This document shows positions 14,708-21,608 of a stretch of 31,158 nt of DNA, piece by piece (the first letter of the stretch is position 1; each line of letters starts with the position of its first letter). Position numbers and translations under genes: made by a program. The notes beneath the pieces were generated by a model that saw only the letters and a list, made by a program, of their open reading frames with translations, did no database searches and was not told the origin of the DNA. This DNA comes from Synergistota bacterium (GTDB taxonomy: Bacteria; Synergistota; Synergistia; Synergistales; Synergistaceae): the NCBI GenBank assembly GCA_023450745.1, contig JAEXGR010000004.1, positions 1-31,158 of the forward strand, given 5' to 3'.

Positions 14708-16417
14708 ATGAAAAAACTTGTTGTCCCAGTTTTATCTATCTGTCTTATGGCCGTGACGGCGGCCTGCTTTGCGGCGGCCGCGTCGCATGAGGTCTACGCC
14801 AAGCACGGCATGGTATCGGCAGCGAATGAGCTGGCGTCTGAGGCCGGCGTCGAGATCATGCAGAAGGGCGGCAACGCCATTGACGCGGCGGTCGCCACCG
14901 CACTGGCGCTGAACGTCGTGGAATTTAACGCTTCAGGCATCGGAGGCGGCGGGTTTATGACGATTCGTTTTGGCAAGACGGGTGAAACTATATGCCTTGA
15001 TTACCGTGAGACGGCTCCGCAGTCAGCGGCGAAGGATATGTATGCCTCGGAGCAGTCGAAAAAAGAGAAATGGTCGGTTTACGGCGGCAAATCTGTCGGT
15101 GTTCCCGGCTGGCTCAAAGGGATGACCCACGCGCTGGACAAGTACGGTACGATGAAATTCTCCGAAGTGGCCGCTCCGGCTATACGCCTCGCGGAAGAGG
15201 GGTTTACCGTCGCTCCGATGCAGAATGGCATCATCGCCGACAACTATGAAACCCTGGTGAAATTCAGCGGTACGGAGCTGCCATTCTTTGAGGACGAGCT
15301 TCCCATAGAGGCTGGCCGCGTGCTGAAACAGCCGACACTTGCGAAGCTTTTCCGCCTTATCGGAGAGAAGGGGCCCGATGTTTTCTATAAAGGCGAAGTC
15401 GCCGATGCCGTCGTCGCGGCGGTAGCCCGCACAGGCGGAAAGATGACGAAGGAAGATCTCGCGAACTATAAAATGTATGACCGTACGCCTATAACTGGCA
15501 CATACAGGGGGTACCGGATATACTCGATGCCGCCGTCGTCAAGCGGCGGAACTCACATCGTTCAGCTTCTTAATATAATGGAGAACTTTGACGTCAAGGC
15601 GATGAAACCGGGGTCAGCCAAGTTTGCCCACGCGTGGGCAGAGGCGACTAAACTGGCCTTTGCCGACCGCGGCAAATACATGGCGGACACCGCCTTTGTG
15701 CAGGTTCCCCTTGACGGATTGCAGTCCAAAGCCTACGCCAAAGAGTTGGCGGCGAGGATAGATATGAAGAAGGTGGGCGACAAAGTGGAGGCCGGCGACC
15801 CCTGGAAATACGACAAAGGACGGAACACGGCCTACCTTGCGGGACACGGCTTTGAGCGCCAGTCGACGAGCAGCTTCTCAGTCGTCGACCAGCAGGGCAA
15901 CATCGTGACCTCAACGAACACGATCAACTATTTCTGCGGATCGTCCGTCTATGTCCCCGAGTACGGATTCCTGCTCAATGACGAAATGGATGATTTTGCG
16001 CAGGACCCCAATAGCGTCAACGCGCCTGAGCCGGGTAAACGCCCGCTATCTTCCATGAGCCCCACAATAGTTCTCGACCCTCAGTGGCAGCCTTTCATGA
16101 GCATTGGCGCGGCAGGAGCGACGCGCATCATCACTGCCGTGGCACAAATAATCATGAATGTGATAGACCACGGCATGAAGATGGACGAGGCTATAGAACA
16201 AGGGCGCTTCCACAACCAGAGCGGCACGCTGCTGCGTGTCGACGAGGGACGCATGAAGGACACCACAGTAGCGCTGCTTGAGATGGAGGGGTACAAAGTT
16301 GAGCAGGTTGGTCCCGGAACTTTGGGTACGGCCCAGGGAATCCTTTTCGACAAGGCAAAAGGCCAAATGAACGGCGGCGCGGACAGCAGGCGTCTTGGCG
16401 TGCCGGTGGGGTTTTAG
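14708..16417 (+). CDS. ggt: Gamma-glutamyltranspeptidase (second of a tandem pair)
   Basis: This 569-residue secreted paralogue of the preceding gene has a signal peptide of ~20 residues (MKKLVVPVLSICLMAVTAAC, so a lipoprotein-like or SPI site near CFAAA). All main GGT blocks are present: GGNAIDAAVATALALNVVEF, GIGGGGFMTIRF, LDYRETAP, LNDEMDDFAQDP, LSSMSPTIVLDP and GAAGATRII. The autoprocessing site reads QS|TSSFSVVDQQGN, nucleophile T387. The usual T-T-H-Y/F is thus T-S-S-F, differing from both E. coli GGT and its neighbour and suggesting altered acceptor or processing behaviour. It also lacks the lid loop. The frame extends upstream into the previous gene, but GAGGGGGGAAACT precedes the ATG at 14708, 13 bases after the neighbour's stop. 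The pair clearly arose by duplication and has diverged throughout. Confidence 0.9.
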   Translation: MKKLVVPVLSICLMAVTAACFAAAASHEVYAKHGMVSAANELASEAGVEIMQKGGNAIDAAVATALALNVVEFNASGIGGGGFMTIRFGKTGETICLDYRETAPQSAAKDMYASEQSKKEKWSVYGGKSVGVPGWLKGMTHALDKYGTMKFSEVAAPAIRLAEEGFTVAPMQNGIIADNYETLVKFSGTELPFFEDELPIEAGRVLKQPTLAKLFRLIGEKGPDVFYKGEVADAVVAAVARTGGKMTKEDLANYKMYDRTPITGTYRGYRIYSMPPSSSGGTHIVQLLNIMENFDVKAMKPGSAKFAHAWAEATKLAFADRGKYMADTAFVQVPLDGLQSKAYAKELAARIDMKKVGDKVEAGDPWKYDKGRNTAYLAGHGFERQSTSSFSVVDQQGNIVTSTNTINYFCGSSVYVPEYGFLLNDEMDDFAQDPNSVNAPEPGKRPLSSMSPTIVLDPQWQPFMSIGAAGATRIITAVAQIIMNVIDHGMKMDEAIEQGRFHNQSGTLLRVDEGRMKDTTVALLEMEGYKVEQVGPGTLGTAQGILFDKAKGQMNGGADSRRLGVPVGF

Positions 16418-16456
16418 CGATATAGTCTGTTTAGAGTAAAATAATTACATCTGAGG

Positions 16457-16489
16457 GGCGCTGGCGGCTTTCGGGCCGCCGCGCCTTTT
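16457..16489 (+). terminator. Terminator-like hairpin between GGT2 and pgsB
   Basis: GGCGC-t-GGCGGC (16457-16468) pairs with GCCGCCGCGCC (16475-16485) around a 6-base loop; one bulged T interrupts an 11-bp stem. TTTT follows at 16486-16489. It lies inside the cluster, only 20 bases before the pgsB start, so it may attenuate read-through into pgsBC or separate two transcripts. The T tract is short. Confidence 0.6.
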
Positions 16490-16508
16490 CGTGAAAGAGG
16501 TGATCGCC

Positions 16509-17516
16509 GTGACACTGCCTATGATTCGTATCGTGGTAACGGGAAGCCGCGGTAAGAGCGGCGTAGTACGACTCATTCACGCGGGGCTCTGCGCGTGCGG
16601 CCTGCGTTGCCGCGGCCGCATAACGGGAGTTGTGCCGCGCGAGCTGACGCCTAGTGGAGAGCGCCCTATCCTGCGTTATGCCGGAGCCAACGTCGCCGAA
16701 TTGCGCTGGTGGCTCCGACAGCTCCCCCCTGATACAGACGCGGCCGTGGCGGAAAACAGCGCCGTATCCCCAGAGTTACAGCGTGTCTGCTCAGAGGCGC
16801 TGCAACCGACGCTGACGGTGCTCACCAATACAAAGCCCGACCACGAGGCGCTATGGGGCAATGATGAACGTTCCGTGCTGCGCGCGCTGTCAGGCGCGCT
16901 TCCGCGCAGAGGCGCGATTGTGCTGCCGCGAGCGCTTGCCGAACGTCCCGATATGCGATTGCTGGCGCTGGAGAAAAAACTGGCGCTCCATGCTGTTGAG
17001 CTGCCGGCGGTTTTTTCATCGCACCTTGCCGTCAATATACCGCTCGCCTTGGAGGCCTGCCGGCTGACGGGTGCGAAAGAAAAGGACGCGCTCGCCGCGA
17101 TGCGTTCGTTAAAGGCTGATATCGCGGATTCCGCGGTTATCCGCGCGGATGGGTGGGAGTTGGCTTTCGCCTTTTCTATCAACGACCTGCAAAGCACGCG
17201 GGGATACTTTACGTCGCTGGGGTGGCGCCCGGCCGAGACGTCATTTATTTATAATCATCGCGCGGACCGGAGCGACCGTTTTCGTTCGTTTGAGGCGTGG
17301 ATGAAAAATGGCGGCTGGAAAAACGTGGTTATCATTGGTGAAAGGCCGCCGCTTTCCTCGCTCACCCAGCATTATAAAAGAATAAAAAATATGGAAGAAT
17401 TCGCCTCGCTGTTAAATTTGGAGAGGCGTTCCTTCGGCTGCGGCAACGCGGTTTATGGATTGCCGCTCGCATTCAAACTCGCGGCTGAAGAAAGGGCTAT
17501 AAAAAATGTACGATAA
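16509..17516 (+). CDS. pgsB: Poly-gamma-glutamate synthase PgsB/CapB
   Basis: This 335-residue Mur-ligase-like amide ligase polymerises glutamate through gamma-carboxyl groups using ATP at the membrane. The P-loop is TGSRGKSG with G15-K16-S17 at the very N-terminus. The second hallmark is LTNTKPDHEALWGNDERS, equivalent to the TNxxxDHxxxxG segment of CapB/PgsB. It is shorter than Bacillus PgsB (about 390 residues) and lacks an obvious N-terminal membrane helix. The frame is open from a GTG at 16491, but the GTG at 16509 is preferred because AAAGAGGTGATC sits directly before it at normal spacing, and the P-loop then starts at residue 11. It overlaps pgsC by 11 bases. A terminator-like hairpin ends 20 bases upstream. 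Confidence 0.85.
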   Translation: MTLPMIRIVVTGSRGKSGVVRLIHAGLCACGLRCRGRITGVVPRELTPSGERPILRYAGANVAELRWWLRQLPPDTDAAVAENSAVSPELQRVCSEALQPTLTVLTNTKPDHEALWGNDERSVLRALSGALPRRGAIVLPRALAERPDMRLLALEKKLALHAVELPAVFSSHLAVNIPLALEACRLTGAKEKDALAAMRSLKADIADSAVIRADGWELAFAFSINDLQSTRGYFTSLGWRPAETSFIYNHRADRSDRFRSFEAWMKNGGWKNVVIIGERPPLSSLTQHYKRIKNMEEFASLLNLERRSFGCGNAVYGLPLAFKLAAEERAIKNVR

Positions 17517-17940
17517 CGTCACGCTGACGCTGGCGCTGGGAATCGCTGCCTCCATGCTGTGGGACAGACGTACCGGCTTTGCCAGCGGCGGGTTGATAGC
17601 CCCCGTGGTACTCGCGCTTTCGCTCTATGATCCTATGCGCGTCTCTCTCGGGCTGGCGATATCTTTTGCCGTTTGGGGCGCTCTCGAATTTCTTGTACGG
17701 CGCTTTGGCCTATATGGGCGCGCGCGTATCGGCGCGGCGATGCTGCTGGCCCTCGCTCTGCGGGCGTTTAGCGGGCATTTTTCACCTGACACGTTCTGGT
17801 TTGGCTGGGTTGTCCCAGGTTTGATCGCTGCCGACATGCAGCGGCAGGGAGCATTGCGGACGATTACATCCCTTTTTATCTGTGCGGCTGCCGTAGTCTT
17901 TGCAATGGAACTGCTTGTGTTCTGCGCGGGGGTGCTATAA
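17506..17940 (+). CDS. pgsC: Poly-gamma-glutamate synthesis membrane protein PgsC/CapC
   Basis: This 144-residue protein has four to five hydrophobic helices. Length and layout match PgsC/CapC (149 residues in B. subtilis). The most telling segment is FGWVVPGLIAADMQRQGALRT, equivalent to the IVPGLIANTIQKQG block of Bacillus PgsC; RTGFASGGLIAPVVLALSL near the N-terminus matches the TGIVPAGLVVPGYL block. PgsC partners PgsB in the minimal PGA polymerase in the cytoplasmic membrane. The start overlaps pgsB, and its TAA stop adjoins the ATG of the next gene, so pgsB-pgsC-third gene form one translationally coupled unit. Confidence 0.85.
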   Translation: MYDNVTLTLALGIAASMLWDRRTGFASGGLIAPVVLALSLYDPMRVSLGLAISFAVWGALEFLVRRFGLYGRARIGAAMLLALALRAFSGHFSPDTFWFGWVVPGLIAADMQRQGALRTITSLFICAAAVVFAMELLVFCAGVL

Positions 17941-18996
17941 ATGGACACGCGGGAATTTCTTTACTACCAGCAGGAGGTTCGCCGGTTAAAGCGGCGCGTT
18001 TCTGCCGCGCTGTTTTTGGTATTTATGGCGATGGTTCTGCTTTTTGCCGTTGGCGGAGGTTCGCTTTCTCCGCGTGAAAAGAAACTCTATTCGTCAGTAG
18101 CGGAGGCTCAGGCCGAGATATGGCGCTGGAAAGAGTCTCTGAGAAAAAACCGGACGCGCGCCGTTGATATACATCGCACCGGCCTGATAGGGCTTGAATG
18201 GAGCCCTATCGCCACCACGCTCGGCGACCTTTCCTCAAAACGCGCCTCTTGCGACCCGCGCTGGAGCGTCGTAGTCTCGCGCTGGCTTGAAGAGCTTGAC
18301 GTTCGCCGCGGCGATCCCGTCGTCGTGCTTTCCTCATCATCCTTTCCCGGTATGGCGCTTAACGTTCTGCTGGCTTTGGAGGCGCGTGGAGCCGACGTCA
18401 GCTTGATACTTTCGTTAGGCTCTTCAACATGGGGCGCGAACGATCCAGAGATGACATGGCCCGCGGTCGCAGCGCACTTGCGCGAGCGCGGAGCGCTGCA
18501 CACCAAACAGAAATACCTGACGCTTGGAGGCGGCGGGGAGCGTGGCATCGGACTGAGCGAAGGGGGCGTCGCGATAATGAAAGGGATCGCCGCGTCAGAA
18601 AATACGCCGCTTATCGTCAGGGAAAGCCTCGCGGAAATGGTTGCTTGGAAGATGCGGGTTATAAATGAAATAAAACCAAAGGCAGTGATCAACATCGGCG
18701 GCGCGCATTCGTCGCTTGGTGCGGATGATGCTGCGGCCGGACTCGCTCCCGGTCTTCATCGGAAACAGGATAAAAACGCCGGCGACGGAGTGATAGCCAA
18801 ATCGCTGGAAGCCGGCTATCCGGTGATGCATCTCCTCAATATGAGAGAGTTATGCGCCAAGACCGGCGTTCCCTTTGACGCCGCGCCTCAGCCCTTTATG
18901 CGCGGTACGAGAAGCCTCGCCTGCGCGGTTATTGGATTGTTCGTCTTTGCCGCCGCGCTCTTCTTTTTCAGACGCTGGAAGATCATGCCGCAGTAA
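17941..18996 (+). CDS. Poly-gamma-glutamate system protein (PgsW-like)
   Basis: This 351-residue protein has one TM helix near the N-terminus (about residues 21-40), a large soluble domain, and a second hydrophobic helix close to the C-terminus (about 322-342), giving an anchored, mostly extracytoplasmic or bitopic topology. Recognisable stretches are GDPVVVLSSSSFPGMALNVL, TLGGGGERGIGLSEGGV and VINIGGAHSSLG, typical of the 'poly-gamma-glutamate system protein' family found beside PgsB and PgsC homologues in some Gram-negative anaerobes. It starts directly after the pgsC stop. PgsA/CapA, the usual third component, is not in the window, so this protein may take over part of its role in polymer synthesis or export. 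The family association is from memory of the gene neighbourhood; biochemical function is unknown. Confidence 0.72.
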   Translation: MDTREFLYYQQEVRRLKRRVSAALFLVFMAMVLLFAVGGGSLSPREKKLYSSVAEAQAEIWRWKESLRKNRTRAVDIHRTGLIGLEWSPIATTLGDLSSKRASCDPRWSVVVSRWLEELDVRRGDPVVVLSSSSFPGMALNVLLALEARGADVSLILSLGSSTWGANDPEMTWPAVAAHLRERGALHTKQKYLTLGGGGERGIGLSEGGVAIMKGIAASENTPLIVRESLAEMVAWKMRVINEIKPKAVINIGGAHSSLGADDAAAGLAPGLHRKQDKNAGDGVIAKSLEAGYPVMHLLNMRELCAKTGVPFDAAPQPFMRGTRSLACAVIGLFVFAAALFFFRRWKIMPQ

Positions 18997-19009
18997 CTTT
19001 TTTGATAAC

Positions 19010-19044
19010 AAATAGTTGTATAACTATTTAAAATAGTTTACAAT
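19010..19044 (+). promoter_or_regulatory. Promoter overlapping a perfect palindrome, before rhuM-fic
   Basis: AAATAGTT-GTAT-AACTATTT (19010-19029) is a perfect 8-bp inverted repeat, and a third half-site AAATAGTT follows at 19031-19038 within the spacer. TTGTAT (19016-19021) and TACAAT (19039-19044) are a good -35/-10 pair with 17-base spacing. The dyad therefore covers the -35 box, an arrangement typical of autorepression. Confidence 0.6.
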
Positions 19045-19079
19045 ATAGAAGATCTAAAATCCCAGAGCGGCGGTGAAAG

Positions 19080-20021
19080 ATGATGACAGGCGGCGGAGAA
19101 ATAATTTTATACCAGGCGCGGGACGGCAGCGTAAAACTTGAGGTGCAAACGGACGGGGAGACGGTATGGCTTAACAGGAACCAAATGGCCGCGCTCTTTG
19201 ACCGGGACGTCAAGACGATAGGCAAACATGTAAACAACGCGCTAAAAGAGGAACTTGACGGCGATTCAGTTGTCGCAAATTTTGCGACAACTGCCGCCGA
19301 CGGTAAAACTTATAATACGGAGCATTACAGCCTCGATATGATCATCTCCGTCGGCTACCGTGTAAAATCTAAACGCGGCGTGGATTTCCGTCGTTGGGCC
19401 GGCAGGGTTTTAAAAGAATATATTATGAAGGGATATGCCGTCAATGACCGGCGGCTGGCGCAGCTCGGCGCCGCCATTCGCATATTGCGCCGAACGGAAG
19501 ACAGGCTTGACGCGAAACAGGTGCTGAGCGTAGTTGAAAGCTATACTGCGGCCTTGGACATCCTCGACGACTACGACCACCAGAAAATAAGCAAGCCCGA
19601 TGGCCGCCGCGCTGAATATATCCTTGACTATGACGAATGCCGCCGCTTCATCGATCAGATGAAATTTGCCGGCGACTCGCCGCTCTTCGGCAACGAGAAG
19701 GACGACTCCTTCAAATCAAGCCTGGGCGCGATATACCAGTCGTTCGGCGGGGAAGAGCTATATCCAAGCGTGGAGGAGAAGGCCGCCAACCTGCTATATT
19801 TCGTGACGAAAAACCATTCCTTTTCCGACGGCAACAAACGCATCGCCGCATCGCTTTTCTTGTACTTCCTAGATAAAAACGGCATCCTCTTCAATAACGG
19901 ACAAAAACTGCTCGACGATTACACGCTCGTCGCGGTGACGATAATGATCGCTGAATCCAAGCCTCAAGAGAAAGAGACGATGACCGCCCTCGTCATGAAT
20001 TTTTTAAGCGCCGGCGTGTGA
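19080..20021 (+). CDS. RhuM-Fic/DOC fusion protein
   Basis: This 313-residue protein joins two domains. Residues ~1-125 are RhuM-like: VWLNRNQMAALFDRDVKTIGKHVNNALKEEL, a DNA-binding-like fold, then TEHYSLDMIISVGYRVKSKRG and FRRWAGRVLKEYIMKGY. Residues ~150-310 form a Fic/DOC fold with the catalytic motif H246-S-F-S-D-G-N-K-R254, the HxFx(D/E)GNxR signature of AMP- or phospho-transferring Fic enzymes. RhuM-Fic/DOC fusions are annotated as virulence or toxin-like proteins; the target is unknown. I see no separate antitoxin gene. The RhuM half may act as DNA-binding autorepressor through the palindrome upstream. GGCGGTGA lies just before the ATG. It is a single gene between the PGA cluster and the GntR gene. 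Confidence 0.85.
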   Translation: MMTGGGEIILYQARDGSVKLEVQTDGETVWLNRNQMAALFDRDVKTIGKHVNNALKEELDGDSVVANFATTAADGKTYNTEHYSLDMIISVGYRVKSKRGVDFRRWAGRVLKEYIMKGYAVNDRRLAQLGAAIRILRRTEDRLDAKQVLSVVESYTAALDILDDYDHQKISKPDGRRAEYILDYDECRRFIDQMKFAGDSPLFGNEKDDSFKSSLGAIYQSFGGEELYPSVEEKAANLLYFVTKNHSFSDGNKRIAASLFLYFLDKNGILFNNGQKLLDDYTLVAVTIMIAESKPQEKETMTALVMNFLSAGV

Positions 20022-20145
20022 GTTTATGTTTGGTGAAGGTTGCTGCTCATCACCGTAGTTTTGACTTGCTAAATTTTACATTTTCTGTTTATATATCAAA
20101 TATAAAAGATTATGTATTACAATACCTTGTTGGAGGAGAAAGGGT

Positions 20146-20856
20146 ATGAATGCCAATAATCCGTTTAGCTCATTAAGCCAATACGCGCCGAGCGCGGCAT
20201 TTAATACAAGCGTTGAAACATTGGTGGTACAGACATTGCGCTCCGCGATAACTCAAGGCGTTTTTTATCCCGGGCAGGAAATAGATGAAGCCGCGATAGC
20301 AGAGGCCTTGAAGATCAGCAAGATGCCGGTCCGTCAGGCGATCGCCGCTTTGGAAGTCGAAGGCCTGGTTACCAAAGTCCCGAGAAAAAAGGTCTACGTT
20401 ACCAGCCTCGACAAACATGATATCGAAGAAATATACACGACGAGAATCGCGCTTGAAGAAGTGGCGATTAGGGCCGCCGTTAAAAAGGCCGGGGAAAAGG
20501 ACTATGAGATGCTGGAGAAAAACCTTGCCATTCCCCTCTCGCAGATGGATGGTTATGTCGGCTTCCTTGAGGTCGATAAAGAATTCCATTCGCTCTTGTA
20601 CGCACCTTCCGGATGGCAGCGCGTCATCAAATATCTACAGCAGCTGAGAAACAACACGGCGATGTACAGGATACTACGGGAACCTTTACCGCCGGAAAAA
20701 CTCCAGCTTTCTTTGGAAGAGCACAGGGCGATATACGACGCCTATAAGGCAAAAGACGAAGAGATGACGGCAAAACTGTTAAGAGACCATACCTTGAGAA
20801 CGATCCCGAGCTTAAGCGATATTGACAGGGCGAACGAAGCTATCTCCCAAAAATAG
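20146..20856 (+). CDS. GntR-family regulator, FCD (FadR-C) type
   Basis: This 236-residue protein has an N-terminal winged HTH (about residues 25-90: LRSAITQGVFYPGQEIDEAA, SKMPVRQAIAALEVEGLV, then a basic wing). An all-helical FCD ligand-binding domain follows (about 95-225), with DIEEIYTTRIALEEVAIRAA, FLEVDKEFHSLLY and a late LEEHRAIYDAYKAKD segment. The usual FCD metal residues (Asp/His in VDKEFH and EEHRAI) are visible. Such regulators sense organic or sugar acids and repress the adjoining transport and catabolic operon. Here that operon is tctBAC plus dehydratase. GGAGGAG lies 10 bases before the ATG, and a strong terminator follows. The probable operator is the TTGAC-AATG-GTCAA dyad over the tct promoter. 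Confidence 0.88.
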   Translation: MNANNPFSSLSQYAPSAAFNTSVETLVVQTLRSAITQGVFYPGQEIDEAAIAEALKISKMPVRQAIAALEVEGLVTKVPRKKVYVTSLDKHDIEEIYTTRIALEEVAIRAAVKKAGEKDYEMLEKNLAIPLSQMDGYVGFLEVDKEFHSLLYAPSGWQRVIKYLQQLRNNTAMYRILREPLPPEKLQLSLEEHRAIYDAYKAKDEEMTAKLLRDHTLRTIPSLSDIDRANEAISQK

Positions 20857-20870
20857 AATAAACGGCGAAT

Positions 20871-20926
20871 AAGATATGAGCCATCCTTTTCACATGAAGA
20901 GGACGGCTCATATCTTTTATTTTTAT
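20871..20926 (+). terminator. Rho-independent terminator after the GntR gene
   Basis: Positions 20871-20887 and 20900-20916 form a 17-bp stem with one mismatch (AAGATATGAGCC...GGCTCATATCTT) and a 12-base loop. TTATTTTTAT follows. The stem also works on the other strand. Confidence 0.88.
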
Positions 20927-20944
20927 AAAAGTTAAATTGTTTAC

Positions 20945-20972
20945 TTGACAATGGTCAAAAGAATGATATAAA
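20945..20972 (+). promoter_or_regulatory. tct promoter with overlapping palindromic operator
   Basis: TTGACA (20945-20950) and TATAAA (20967-20972) form a strong promoter with 16-base spacing. TTGAC-AATG-GTCAA (20945-20958) is a perfect dyad on the -35 box. Further down, ATGAT-AAAAA-ATCAT (20980-20994) is another dyad and TACAAT is repeated. The position between the GntR gene and its presumed targets makes the first dyad the likely GntR operator. Confidence 0.65.
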
Positions 20973-21106
20973 TAATCTATGATAAAAAATCATAAATACA
21001 ATTTATGTACAATCTGTTGAATGGAGGTGCCGCAGAAGGAAAGAAGTAGTTTACTGGGCTTATCTGGTATGTGGATTGTCGGCACGAAGGCAGAAGGGGT
21101 GGAAAA

Positions 21107-21595
21107 ATGAGCAGCGCAAGGAACGATAAAAGAGATTTCCTGACCGGGGTCGTGTGTGTTGTATCTGGGGCGGGGTTTTATATTAACGTGCATTTGCAAG
21201 AAATGATGAAATTTGACCTGCTGGGATCAAAATTTTTCCCTAAGATAGCGTGTATGGGGATCATATTTTTCGGAGGACTGCTTGCGTTGCAGTCAGCTGT
21301 AAAAATAAAGGCTTTGGAACACAGTGATAGAAGCGCCGCAGAAAATAATGACGAAAATTTTTTTAATAAAAAGAAGCTGCTGTTTGTCATTTATTCGGTT
21401 GCATATTTTGCCGTGCTGGAACTTTCGGTGGGGTTCCTTTATGCTACCCCAGTTTATATGTTGTTAGATATGATACTGTTGGAAATCAAGAAACCGTCGT
21501 TATCAAAGATAGGCAGCTACGCGCTCTTCTCTGTTGTTGTAACTTTTGCGACGCATCAGTTTTTTAGTAAAGTACTTTATTTACTTCTTCCATAA
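21107..21595 (+). CDS. tctB: Tripartite tricarboxylate transporter small membrane subunit TctB
   Basis: This 162-residue protein has four hydrophobic segments (about residues 12-30, 43-61, 88-112 and 132-158), the length and topology of TctB. The DLLGSKFFPKIACMGIIFFGG segment is the usual TctB loop leading into the second helix. It partners TctA in the membrane for sodium- or proton-driven uptake of carboxylates delivered by TctC. An in-frame start 12 codons earlier exists, but AAGGGGTGG at normal distance from the ATG at 21107 decides the start. It is first in the operon, ~135 bases after the promoter; that leader contains dyads but no gene. Confidence 0.8.
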   Translation: MSSARNDKRDFLTGVVCVVSGAGFYINVHLQEMMKFDLLGSKFFPKIACMGIIFFGGLLALQSAVKIKALEHSDRSAAENNDENFFNKKKLLFVIYSVAYFAVLELSVGFLYATPVYMLLDMILLEIKKPSLSKIGSYALFSVVVTFATHQFFSKVLYLLLP

Positions 21596-21608
21596 AGAGG
21601 TGCATAAA

